Source: Natrinema salifodinae (GTDB taxonomy: Archaea; Halobacteriota; Halobacteria; Halobacteriales; Natrialbaceae). Taken from it: a stretch of 64,000 nt of DNA. A program made the position numbers and the translations under genes. How positions within the stretch are numbered: position 1 is the first letter of the stretch; each line of letters begins with the position of its first letter. The stretch is from assembly GCF_900110455.1 (NCBI RefSeq), contig NZ_FOIS01000003.1:327491-391490 (forward strand), given 5' to 3'. The notes under the pieces are model-generated. The model was not told the origin of the DNA, did no database searches, and was given only the letters and a program-made list of their open reading frames with translations. Shown here one piece after another: positions 1 to 7,447 of the stretch.

Positions 1-235
1 GCAGTAGTGAGCGGGTCGTACTGGACGGGAGGTCGTGGGTGTGGAGACCGTGACGACTGCCGTGGTGTCGCCGAGCGCGAGCAGATGACGGCGACTCGCC
101 GTCGGCAACGGTCTCACTGCTCCGGACCATTCGGAGGGAACTCCGGTCTTCGACGATCGACCGCACTCCGGTAGTCGCGGCTCAGGCGGACGCGCCTCGG
201 AATCGGGCAGTCAGAAAAAGTGGAGGGGAGCGGAG

Positions 236-1771
236 TTACTGCTGGGCGCTACCCGGCGCGATGTCGATTTCGTCGAACGACGCGAAGTCGCCCGCTTCGG
301 CTCGTTCGACGGCCGCATGGGCGTCGACGTATCCCGCTCCGACCGATTCGGCGGTGTACGACGCGTCGCGCCCGTCGTCGGCAGTCGCCTCGAGCGTTAC
401 GAGGACGTCCATCGGATCGGGCGCATCCCCGTGGCGCTCGATGGCGGCGTCGTAGACTAGCGCGGCGCAGCCGGCGGTGACGGGACAGGACATGCTGGTT
501 CCGGACGCCAGGCCGTAGTACTCTTCCCCGTCTGATTCCATGAGGTTCAACGGATCGAGCGGGTTGAGCGTGCTCATCACGTCCGCGCCCTTGGCTGCGA
601 CGCCGTTCCGGTAGACGCCTAGCGGGCCGTCGATCTCCGGTTCGGTACCCTCGTGGAACGCGGTGAGGTTCTCGTAGGCCGCTTCTCGATCGTAGTTGGC
701 CGCGTCGAACGAACCATCTTGCGGGCGCCCGCGCGAGGAGAAGTCGGCGACGGTTCCCTCGTCGTCGGTCGCCGCGACGCCAAGGACGTGCGGGGCCGTC
801 GCGTACTGGTTCAGGGTCCCCTGCTCGGGGCCGTTGTTGCCGGCCGAGAAGACCGGGAGGATGCCCTCCTCGTGGGCGTGCCAGGTCGCGACGTTGACCG
901 GGTCGTCCGGAACGAACGCCTGGTCGTCGCTCGATCCGTACGAGTTCGAGACGATCTGAATATCGTGCTCGCCCTCGCGCTGCCGGCGAAGGAGATCGTC
1001 GTACGCGGCGACGACGTACACGATCAACAGTCCGCCCGCACCCGCCGAGTACACCGTCAGGTCGGCGTCGGGAGCCATGCCGGTGTACTCGCCGTCGCTC
1101 CGCTCGCCGGTCCCGGCGATGCTCCCCGAACAGTGGGTCCCGTGGCCGCTCGCGTCGGTGTCGACGGAGCCGAGGTCCTGCCACCAGAGGGGTTCGTCCT
1201 GAATACCGGGGATGCCGACGTACTGGTAGTTCGCGTTGAGGTTCGACTCGAGATCAGGGTGATCCCCGTCGACCCCCGAGTCGATGACGGCGACGTGGAC
1301 GTTCTCGCCGGTGTAGGACGTCTCGAGCCCATCCCCAGCCTGGATCGCATCGGCGTTCGTCGCCTGACGGGCGTCGGCGTTGAAGTACTCGAGTTCGTAG
1401 TTCGTGGAGACGTATCGGACCGCGTCCCAACTCGCGACGGTCTCGATGAGCGAACCCGGAAGTATGGCGTAGCCGATCGGAAGCTCGTCGAACCCGAACG
1501 AAATCTCGACGTCGAGGGTTTCGAGTTGCACGAGATCCGCGGGCGATTCGAAGACGATCACCACCTCCTGAAGGGCATCGCTCTCGATTTCGAGGCCGTC
1601 GTCGACGAGCGTGTCGCCGACGGTGAACAGTCCGTCGAGCGCGTCATCGACGAGTTCGCGATCGAGCGCTGCGCCCGTTCCGGAGAAGGCGACGGTACCG
1701 GCGATGCCGGTGCCGACCGCTTCGAGGACCCGTCGGCGCGTCGATCGGGAAGCGGGATTGTCGTTACTCAT
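236..1771 (-). CDS. Tat-exported subtilisin-like serine protease (S8 family)
   Basis: Secreted endopeptidase of the subtilase family, related to haloarchaeal halolysins, expected to fold in the cytoplasm and leave through the Tat pathway. The 511-residue protein starts with a Tat signal (three Arg at residues 12-14, then a hydrophobic stretch to about residue 35). A pro-region runs to about residue 150. The catalytic domain has Asp164 (VAVIDSGVDG), His210 (SGHGTHCSG), the oxyanion Asn312 (SAGNNGPE) and the nucleophile Ser426 (SGTSMSCP). No C-terminal extension such as the halolysin tail is visible. I chose the ATG at 1771 rather than the in-frame TTG at 1786 because it directly precedes the signal peptide. 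No TATA element is seen 25-30 nt upstream, so a longer leader is likely. The family call is firm; the substrate is unknown. Confidence 0.93.
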   Translation of the reverse strand: MSNDNPASRSTRRRVLEAVGTGIAGTVAFSGTGAALDRELVDDALDGLFTVGDTLVDDGLEIESDALQEVVIVFESPADLVQLETLDVEISFGFDELPIGYAILPGSLIETVASWDAVRYVSTNYELEYFNADARQATNADAIQAGDGLETSYTGENVHVAVIDSGVDGDHPDLESNLNANYQYVGIPGIQDEPLWWQDLGSVDTDASGHGTHCSGSIAGTGERSDGEYTGMAPDADLTVYSAGAGGLLIVYVVAAYDDLLRRQREGEHDIQIVSNSYGSSDDQAFVPDDPVNVATWHAHEEGILPVFSAGNNGPEQGTLNQYATAPHVLGVAATDDEGTVADFSSRGRPQDGSFDAANYDREAAYENLTAFHEGTEPEIDGPLGVYRNGVAAKGADVMSTLNPLDPLNLMESDGEEYYGLASGTSMSCPVTAGCAALVYDAAIERHGDAPDPMDVLVTLEATADDGRDASYTAESVGAGYVDAHAAVERAEAGDFASFDEIDIAPGSAQQ

Positions 1772-2088
1772 CGATCTTCGAAGCAACCGCCGGTGCGTCC
1801 GGTACCGTCCTGTGCGCTGTCCCGTCCGATCGACTATTGACCGTCGGTTGCCGCCTATTAGTGTTCGATAACTCCAATGGTTGCATCATATGCGTATCCG
1901 GAATATTCCTCAATGAACGAATTTAAAAATATTGTGGTTGTCGGGTTCGAATCTGTTGAAAACGGCGTCGATAACCGATCTCGAACGGGTCAGCCAGGCG
2001 GCGCGATCGTCGGGACGCGCTCGCGCGGCGAGAACACCCATCGAACTCGGACGCAAGCACCGCGTTACCGTCGGCGTCGTTCGAAGCC

Positions 2089-2097
2089 CTTATACTC
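2089..2097 (+). promoter_or_regulatory. TATA element of the L15e gene
   Basis: CTTATACTC is a good haloarchaeal TATA match. It lies about 150 nt before the L15e ATG, which predicts a transcription start near 2118-2122 and a leader of roughly 120 nt, unlike the leaderless pattern of most neighbours. Confidence 0.55.
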
Positions 2098-2147
2098 GAG
2101 AGTTGGGTAGGTCCGGTAGACTCGCTGGTTCGCGGGCATCAGCGGGC

Positions 2148-2201
2148 ACCTGTACGACGCCGCGTCACAGGTCGGGATGTGATCCGCGGGGCGCCGGCCC
2201 C
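2148..2201 (+). promoter_or_regulatory. Structured 5' leader of the L15e mRNA (two hairpins)
   Basis: Two stems can be drawn directly. The first pairs ACCTGT (2148-2153) with ACAGGT (2167-2172), with an inner GACG/CGTC stem at 2156-2166. The second is GGGGC-GCCG-GCCCC at 2188-2201. Both lie between the predicted transcription start and the L15e ATG. A role in autoregulation by the ribosomal protein is inference only. Confidence 0.4.
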
Positions 2202-2241
2202 GGTCAGGATTGAACCAGGAAACGCCCGCGAGTGATAATAC

Positions 2242-2832
2242 ATGGCAGAAAGCTTCTACTCCCACATCAAGGAAGCGTGGAAGGACCCCGACGACGGCAA
2301 GCTCGGGGAACTGCAGTGGCAGCGAAAGCAGGAATGGCGCGATCAGGGCGCGATCGAGCGGATCGAGCGCCCGACGCGACTGGACAAGGCGCGCGAACTC
2401 GGCTACAAGGCCAAACAGGGCATCGTCGTCGCTCGCGTGTCCGTCCGCAAAGGGACGGCCCGGAAGCGCCGCTTCAAGGCCGGTCGGCGCTCGAAGCGCC
2501 AGGGTGTCAACCGCATCGGGCGGCGCAAGAACATCCAGCGCATCGGCGAGGAGCGCGTCTCCCGGAAGTACCCCAACCTGCGCGTGCTCAACAGCTACTG
2601 GGTCGGTGAAGATGGCAGCCAGAAGTGGTTCGAAGTGATCCTCGTGGATCCGAACCACCCCGCCATCCAGAACGACGACGACCTCAACTGGATCTGCGAC
2701 GACGCGCACACGAACCGCGCGTTCCGCGGGCTCACCAACGCCGGGAAGAACAACCGCGGTCTCAACAACCGCGGCAAGGGCGCCGAGAAGGTCCGTCCGT
2801 CCAACACCGGCGGTCGCGGTCGCGCCAAGTAA
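2242..2832 (+). CDS. rpl15e: 50S ribosomal protein L15e
   Basis: Component of the large ribosomal subunit, of the archaeal/eukaryotic L15e family with no bacterial homologue. The 196-residue length is normal for the family. The N-terminus (MAESFYSHIKEAWK), the basic central segment (RRSKRQGVNRIGRRKNIQRI), the VNSYWV-like LNSYWVGEDG region and the Gly/Asn/Arg-rich tail are all characteristic. The ATG is preceded by GAGTGAT, a weak match to the anti-Shine-Dalgarno sequence. The gene is monocistronic here, with its own promoter and a T-rich stretch downstream. Identification is secure. Confidence 0.97.
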   Translation: MAESFYSHIKEAWKDPDDGKLGELQWQRKQEWRDQGAIERIERPTRLDKARELGYKAKQGIVVARVSVRKGTARKRRFKAGRRSKRQGVNRIGRRKNIQRIGEERVSRKYPNLRVLNSYWVGEDGSQKWFEVILVDPNHPAIQNDDDLNWICDDAHTNRAFRGLTNAGKNNRGLNNRGKGAEKVRPSNTGGRGRAK

Positions 2833-2863
2833 CGCTCCGCAGTCGTCGCAGTCGTCGCAGACG

Positions 2864-2885
2864 GTTTTACGTCGATTTTTATTGG
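2864..2885 (+). terminator. Oligo-T terminator after L15e
   Basis: Two T-runs (four and five T) occur about 33-48 nt after the L15e stop codon in otherwise GC-rich sequence. This is the usual look of an archaeal intrinsic terminator. No stable hairpin is required. Confidence 0.5.
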
Positions 2886-3122
2886 ACCGAGTTCGTGAGC
2901 GCAAGCGGCCGCTCCGTGGGCTATTCACCGGTTCGTCCCTCTGCTACGTCCCCAGAACATCACCCCCCGATCGGTCAGACCGTGCGCTCGGTCGGGTCGA
3001 TCGACCGGATTCAACCGTCAACCTGATTCGAGCGCCAGCCGGCCGAGTCCTCGCCGAATCGGCACTCTGTTTCGTTCGAGACGGCAGGGAGACTTATTCC
3101 GCCGGACGGTGTACCGTCACGC

Positions 3123-3557
3123 ATGGCACAGCACGTCCTCGTGGCGGTCGACGACTCGGACCGATCGACTGAGGCCATCGAGTTCGCCTGCACGGAGTAC
3201 CCGGAGGCGACGATCACCGCGATCCACGTCCTCGATCCGGGCGATTTCTACGCGGTCAGCGGCGTCGAAGGCACCGCGATGGCCAACTACGACGAGATCC
3301 AGGATCACCACGAGGAGCGGGCCGACGAAATCCTCGAGACCACGCGCGACCAGGCCGCCGAGCACGGCGTCGAGATCGAAACGGACCACGTCGTCGGCGG
3401 CGTCTCGCGTTCGATCGTCGACTACGCGGCCGAACACGACATCGATCACATCGTCGTCGGCAGCCACGGCCGGACGGGCGCGAGCCGCATTCTACTCGGC
3501 AGCGTCGCCGAGACGGTCGCCCGCCGGTCACCGGTACCGGTGACGATCGTCCGCTGA
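3123..3557 (+). CDS. Universal stress protein (UspA family)
   Basis: Small cytoplasmic nucleotide-binding stress protein of 144 residues, a single Usp domain of normal length. It begins with the typical beta strand and Asp pair (HVLVAVDDSDRS) and ends with the ATP-binding glycine motif (VVGSHGRTGASRILLGSVAETVARRSPVPVTIVR), which matches G-2x-G-9x-G-(S/T). A TATA-like ACTTATTC lies about 28 nt upstream, so the mRNA is probably leaderless. Haloarchaea carry dozens of Usp paralogues and the specific trigger cannot be read from sequence. Confidence 0.95.
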   Translation: MAQHVLVAVDDSDRSTEAIEFACTEYPEATITAIHVLDPGDFYAVSGVEGTAMANYDEIQDHHEERADEILETTRDQAAEHGVEIETDHVVGGVSRSIVDYAAEHDIDHIVVGSHGRTGASRILLGSVAETVARRSPVPVTIVR

Positions 3558-3675
3558 TCGATCACTATTCGAGACGCTACACTGGAAGCGACGGCGACGC
3601 CGATGGCGATAGCGATGGCGATGACCGGCACTTGGCGGTAGGGCGATACGGACCGCGAAAACCGGGCAGCGACGC

Positions 3676-4122
3676 TTACGCGGAGACGGACCGGCTCTCC
3701 CGCTCGGTCTCGGTCGAGTGCAGGTCCAGATCGGCTTTCAGGGCCTCGATGGCCTCCGCAGGGTCGGTCTCGGAGTCGAAGACGCGGTCGAATCCCAGCT
3801 CGCGGAAGAACTGACGGGTTTCCCCGAAGTCGTCCTGGCCGACGGCGAGGTTGCCGCCGATGTAGGTCGTGACGTCGAGGTCGGCCTCGGCGAGCCGCCG
3901 GTGGAATCCTTCGCAGTCCTGTTTGGCGTGGCCGTAGAGCGACGAAACGAGTACGGCCTCGGCGTCGGTGGCGGACGCGGCGTCGACGAACTCGTCTTGG
4001 GAGGTCTGGACACCCAGGTTGACGACGTCGAAGCCGGCTGCCTCAAGCGCCTGTTCGAGGATGGTGATCCCGACGACGTGGGCGTCGGAACCGATCACGC
4101 CGAGGATGACTGTCTCCGTCAT
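3676..4122 (-). CDS. glmS: Methylaspartate mutase sigma (B12-binding) subunit
   Basis: Small cobalamin-binding subunit of glutamate (methylaspartate) mutase, which interconverts L-glutamate and threo-3-methylaspartate. In haloarchaea this reaction belongs to the methylaspartate cycle for acetyl-CoA assimilation. The 148-residue protein has the base-off cobalamin motif DxHxxG at Asp13-His15-Gly18 and the downstream SSLYG and GGNLAVG loops. The ATG at 4122 is supported by a TTTATG element about 30 nt upstream; the longer open frame above it is not coding. The catalytic epsilon subunit and methylaspartase are not in the window, so the gene stands alone. The family call is strong; partner identity is inferred. 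Confidence 0.9.
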   Translation of the reverse strand: MTETVILGVIGSDAHVVGITILEQALEAAGFDVVNLGVQTSQDEFVDAASATDAEAVLVSSLYGHAKQDCEGFHRRLAEADLDVTTYIGGNLAVGQDDFGETRQFFRELGFDRVFDSETDPAEAIEALKADLDLHSTETERESRSVSA

Positions 4123-4315
4123 GGGCGTACCACCACAAACCGTCGGGACCGCCATAAACCTAATGATTAATAATGTGGTAAAGGGTGGCACGATCTGCGC
4201 AGTACGATCATCGCCGATCGAGCGGCGGCCGACTCGCTTCGGGTCGGACCGCGACTGGATACGAGCGTTTCCCTCCGGTTTCGGCCCGTAGTCGGTTCGC
4301 GATCGGCCTGGTCGG

Positions 4316-5026
4316 TCAGACGCTCGTGAGCGCGCCGATCGGTGCGTCGGTGCGTTCGCGCGCGCGTTCGATTCCGTCCTCGCCGGCCGCGATGAGTGCG
4401 AAGACGCCGGCCACGTCGGCCTCGGCGGTGTGGGCGATGTCCAACAGGAGTTCCTGAGTCTCGCCCGAGCGGATGAGATCGTCGACGACCAGAACCGACT
4501 CGCCCGGATCGATGGCCGAGGCGGGCAGGTAGTAGGTGAGTTCGATCCCCGACTGGAGCCGCTGGCGCGCCTCGATGAACTCCTCGACGGCGGTCTCCTT
4601 GCGCTTTTTCGCGTAGGCACAGCGGACGCCGTAGTAGCTCGCGAGCGACGCCGCGAGCGTGATCCCGTCGGTTGCGGCGGTGAGCACGACGTCCGGGCGA
4701 TCGAAGTCGAATCCGTTGGCAACGACCGGGGCGACCAGGTCGAGGAACGGCTGGTCGAAGACGGTCGCGGAGTTGTCGACGTACCCCTCGTCGTCGACTC
4801 GGATGCGCGCGTCGAGTTCCTTGGCTAAGGCTTCCCGACCGAGTTCCTCGACGACCTCGCGGGCGCGGTCGGTACCGGGGAGAACGTGGCCGTTGACGTA
4901 CCGGTTGAGGTCGCCCGCCGGGAGTCCCGTCGTCTCGGCGAGTTCGTCGTAGGTCCGCGTCTCCTTGAGCATTCGCAACACGTCGACGGCCCGCAGTTGG
5001 AGGGCCGCTTTCTCGGCGCGGTTCAT
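4316..5026 (-). CDS. gfcR: GfcR-type transcriptional regulator (HTH plus phosphoribosyltransferase fold)
   Basis: Protein of 236 residues with an N-terminal helix-turn-helix (about residues 20-50, ETTGLPAGDLNRYVNGHVLPG) fused to a PyrE-like phosphoribosyltransferase domain. The PRPP loop is visible as VLVVDDLIRSGETQELL. In Haloferax volcanii the homologue GfcR (earlier called pyrE2) activates glucose, fructose and galactose catabolism genes. The ATG at 5026 gives the standard N-terminus (MNRAEKAALQL), and CATAG/AATACC lies about 28 nt upstream. A true orotate phosphoribosyltransferase gene occurs at 11.2 kb, which supports a regulatory rather than biosynthetic role for this copy. Confidence 0.88.
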   Translation of the reverse strand: MNRAEKAALQLRAVDVLRMLKETRTYDELAETTGLPAGDLNRYVNGHVLPGTDRAREVVEELGREALAKELDARIRVDDEGYVDNSATVFDQPFLDLVAPVVANGFDFDRPDVVLTAATDGITLAASLASYYGVRCAYAKKRKETAVEEFIEARQRLQSGIELTYYLPASAIDPGESVLVVDDLIRSGETQELLLDIAHTAEADVAGVFALIAAGEDGIERARERTDAPIGALTSV

Positions 5027-5151
5027 ACCGATATGCACGATTCCACAACTATGGGTATTACGATCGGAATTCTCCGCATGATAACCACGAACGTGGTCGC
5101 ACCGCGCGGACGTGCGCGTTCGCTCACCGCGGACCACGCCCGCTCTGTTCG

Positions 5152-5868
5152 TTACTCGTCCGAGAACGGCTCGTTTCCGGACTGGGCGCGAGCGCTGCTA
5201 CGTCCGCGTCGGCGGACCAGGCGACGCATGACTCGGGCCTGTGCCTTCTGGAGGAGCGTCGCGGCGGTGCTCGGTGCGCAGTCCAATTCGTCGGCGACGG
5301 CGCTGACGCCGCCCTCACGCGGGATCTCGTAGTAACCGACGTCGACCGCGGCCGCGACGGCCTCGAGCTGGCGCTCGGTGAGCTCGCCGCTTACCGGCGC
5401 GTGGCGGCGATCGTACTCGCCGATCGCCCGGACGGTGACGTCGATGGCGTCGGGAAGGCCGTCGAGCATCGCCCGCAGGTCCTCGCCGGCGCCGACGACG
5501 GTCATCTCGAACGCGGCCTCGGCGTCGTAGACCACCGGCGGCACGACGACGAGGTTCAGAGCGGCGAACGCCCGGCGCCAGCGGACGTCTTCCGGACGGG
5601 TCTCCTGACAGATGTAGACGTAAAACGAGCCGTCGTCGATCGGCGTGAGATCGTACCACCGAACGGAGTCGACGGCCTCGATGGCGTCGACGTACGCGTC
5701 GCGGTCGGCCTCGGCGTAGAACAGTTCGTACTCGAGGCCGTCCGCGGGCGCGGCGATGTTCCAGGCCCGGAGCTCCTCGTACCGGACCGCGTCCCCCTCG
5801 CGGATGAACCGCTGCATGGGATGGAGCATGCGGTCGGGCTGGGAGAGGCGCACGTCGAGGTACTTCAT
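5152..5868 (-). CDS. HTH-10 family (Bat-like) transcriptional regulator
   Basis: Putative DNA-binding regulator. The N-terminal two thirds (to about residue 165) is the variable sensor-like domain found in haloarchaeal bacterio-opsin-activator-type proteins. The C-terminus carries HTH-10: LTERQLEAVAAAVDVGYYEIPREG, then SAVADELDCAPSTAATLLQKAQARV. It ends in a basic stretch. The frame is open to an ATG at 5904, but a strong TATA (TTTATAA) lies only 5 nt before that codon. I therefore set the start at the next ATG, 5868, which gives 238 residues and a leader of about 20 nt. No ligand can be assigned. Confidence 0.87.
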   Translation of the reverse strand: MKYLDVRLSQPDRMLHPMQRFIREGDAVRYEELRAWNIAAPADGLEYELFYAEADRDAYVDAIEAVDSVRWYDLTPIDDGSFYVYICQETRPEDVRWRRAFAALNLVVVPPVVYDAEAAFEMTVVGAGEDLRAMLDGLPDAIDVTVRAIGEYDRRHAPVSGELTERQLEAVAAAVDVGYYEIPREGGVSAVADELDCAPSTAATLLQKAQARVMRRLVRRRGRSSARAQSGNEPFSDE

Positions 5869-5908
5869 CGGCGATCGGTCGGTGCCGAACGTGACGACGG
5901 CCATACCC

Positions 5909-5916
5909 TTATAAAT
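5909..5916 (-). promoter_or_regulatory. TATA element that decides the start of the HTH-10 gene
   Basis: ATTTATAA on the minus strand, about 25 nt before the predicted transcription start near 5887. It is too close to the ATG at 5904 for that codon to be transcribed and favours the ATG at 5868. Confidence 0.65.
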
Positions 5917-6079
5917 TGACTAGTCCGTCCGCGACAATTCACACGGCGATCCACCCCCGACAGATACGTATGGTTCACCGATCGCGCCGACTCGCGACCG
6001 CCCGTCTCGACGCAGTATTGTTCGAACCAGTCGGTACAGAAGCGCCGACAGCGATCTCCGGCCGGCCGGTGGTGAGACG

Positions 6080-6688
6080 ATGAGCGACGCCGCGACGCTC
6101 GCGGCGTTCGCCGCCGGCGTCGGCCTCGGCCTGACTAATCTGGCCGGAATCGTTGCCAGTGCGCTCGGCCTGGTCGACTACTGGCCGCCAGGCGAGCGGG
6201 ACTGGCAATACTATACCCACTGGAGCATTTCGCACGGGCTCAACGTCGTGGTGCTCGCTCTCACCTCCCTGGACTGGAACGGGCTCGGCCTGCCGCGGGG
6301 TCCCTCGCTCGTCGCCGGCGCGGCGCTGTTCGTCGCCGGCTACGCCGTCGCGATCGCCGCCGGACTCGATCTGGGCGTCGAGGAGACGAAAGGGCTCGCC
6401 GGCGAGCTGCGGACCGGCGGCTGGTACCGCTACTCCCGAAACCCCCAATACGTCGGCTACGTCGCCGCGACGATCGGCTTCGCGCTGGTGGCGAACTCCG
6501 CGCTGGTGGCCGTCGTCTGTGCGATCTACCTGGCCTGGTGGCTCGCACTGCCGTTCGCCGAGGAACCCTGGCTTCGCGAGCGGTACGGCGACGACTACGA
6601 GCGGTACGCCGATCGGGTGCCGCGCTTTCTCGGCCGACGGACGGTCCGCGCGCTCGTCGACCGCGACGCACCGACTGCGTCGAAGTGA
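6080..6688 (+). CDS. Membrane methyltransferase of the ICMT/PEMT type
   Basis: Integral membrane protein of 202 residues with about five hydrophobic segments. The C-terminal half carries the isoprenylcysteine carboxyl methyltransferase/phospholipid methyltransferase signature: GWYRYSRNPQYVGYVAATIGF, then PFAEEPWLRERYGDDYERYADRVPRFL, where the RNP-YxG and EE-L-YG--Y--Y-R-PRF residues form the SAM-binding site in family members. The substrate is unknown; lipid, quinone-like or thiol methylation are all possible. It stands convergent to the lipoprotein gene that follows. The ATG at 6080 follows a GAGACG stretch, a poor ribosome-binding site. Confidence 0.8.
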   Translation: MSDAATLAAFAAGVGLGLTNLAGIVASALGLVDYWPPGERDWQYYTHWSISHGLNVVVLALTSLDWNGLGLPRGPSLVAGAALFVAGYAVAIAAGLDLGVEETKGLAGELRTGGWYRYSRNPQYVGYVAATIGFALVANSALVAVVCAIYLAWWLALPFAEEPWLRERYGDDYERYADRVPRFLGRRTVRALVDRDAPTASK

Positions 6689-6714
6689 CTACGCTTCGAG
6701 TCCTGCACGAACCG

Positions 6715-7323
6715 TCATTCGCCACCCGCAACGGTTCCGTTACCGTCGGTTTCGAGGCTCGTTCCGCACGATGAGCGCACGCCGACGCTCCGGCGAGTCG
6801 GTTCGGAGTCGTCGGCGAACGGCGCTCTGACGAACGTCGCTTGCACCTGTTTGCGGTCGCGCTCGCATGTGACCACCGCGTCTCGTTCGACGCGACAGAA
6901 CTGGAGTTCGACCGTCGCGGTACCGCTCTCAACGTATTCGAGCCGCCGTTCGTAACACCCGTCGACGTGGTCCTGGTAGACGATCACCGACTCGTCGTCG
7001 AACTCCGTCTCCGCGAGCAGGTCGTCGACGTCGTCGGCGCCGTCGGAATCGCGGTCGTACGCGAGCGCGTCGGCGTCCGCCGCTTCTCTCAGGACGAAGA
7101 TACCGTCGGCGTCCCGGTCGGTGTCGGGACCCGTCTTCCGAACGATAGGTGCGTCGGTGCTTCCGCGGATCGAGACGGTCTCGGGATCGGTTACCCGTTC
7201 CGTCGGGTCCGCGCGGTCCGAACCGTCGGCGTTCGAACCGCCGGCACAGCCGGCAATGAGGACGCCGGTCGACGCGGTCCCTGCCCTGAGCAGTGCGCGT
7301 CTCGTCGTGTGGAGGGCGGACAT
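6715..7323 (-). CDS. Tat lipoprotein of unknown function
   Basis: A 202-residue acidic protein with a twin-Arg signal (TTRRALLRAG) and lipobox AGC at about residues 24-26, so probably a membrane-anchored extracellular lipoprotein. The rest is not recognised. It contains an Asp-rich stretch around residues 67-100 and several Cys residues in the C-terminal half (positions near 125, 145, 154 and 187) that could form disulfides. A TATA-like AGATATTC about 29 nt upstream supports the ATG at 7323 and a leaderless mRNA. Confidence 0.75.
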   Translation of the reverse strand: MSALHTTRRALLRAGTASTGVLIAGCAGGSNADGSDRADPTERVTDPETVSIRGSTDAPIVRKTGPDTDRDADGIFVLREAADADALAYDRDSDGADDVDDLLAETEFDDESVIVYQDHVDGCYERRLEYVESGTATVELQFCRVERDAVVTCERDRKQVQATFVRAPFADDSEPTRRSVGVRSSCGTSLETDGNGTVAGGE

Positions 7324-7447
7324 ACGATCAGTTTCGAGATGTTAGATGAATATCTTGTCGTCGCGACGGCGAGCCCTCGTGCTCGCGGGAACGGGGGCGG
7401 AGACGGGATGAGGGCGGGAACGGACAGCGGTCGAAACCCGACCGCGC

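Larger units (their letters stand above)
1772..2241. other. Intergenic region between subtilase and L15e
   Basis: This 470-base gap contains no convincing gene. An AT-rich patch near 1918-1935 may belong to the subtilase promoter on the minus strand. The right third holds the L15e promoter and a GC-rich structured leader, described separately. Confidence 0.6.

Noticed and set aside
1-130. Possible minus-strand gene start at 130 running off the left edge
   Set aside because: The 43-codon stretch is Ser/Arg/His-rich without recognisable motif or promoter. It could be real but cannot be supported.
653-1840. Long plus-strand frame of 395 codons antisense to the subtilase
   Set aside because: It is the mirror frame of a GC-rich coding gene, with low-complexity Arg/Val/Asp composition and no family motif; the minus strand has a complete protease with catalytic triad.
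4197-4722. N-terminal 200-codon extension of the B12-binding subunit
   Set aside because: The conserved protein begins at the ATG at 4122 with a TATA 30 nt before it; the extension is antisense-like Arg/Ser/Thr-rich and overlaps gfcR.
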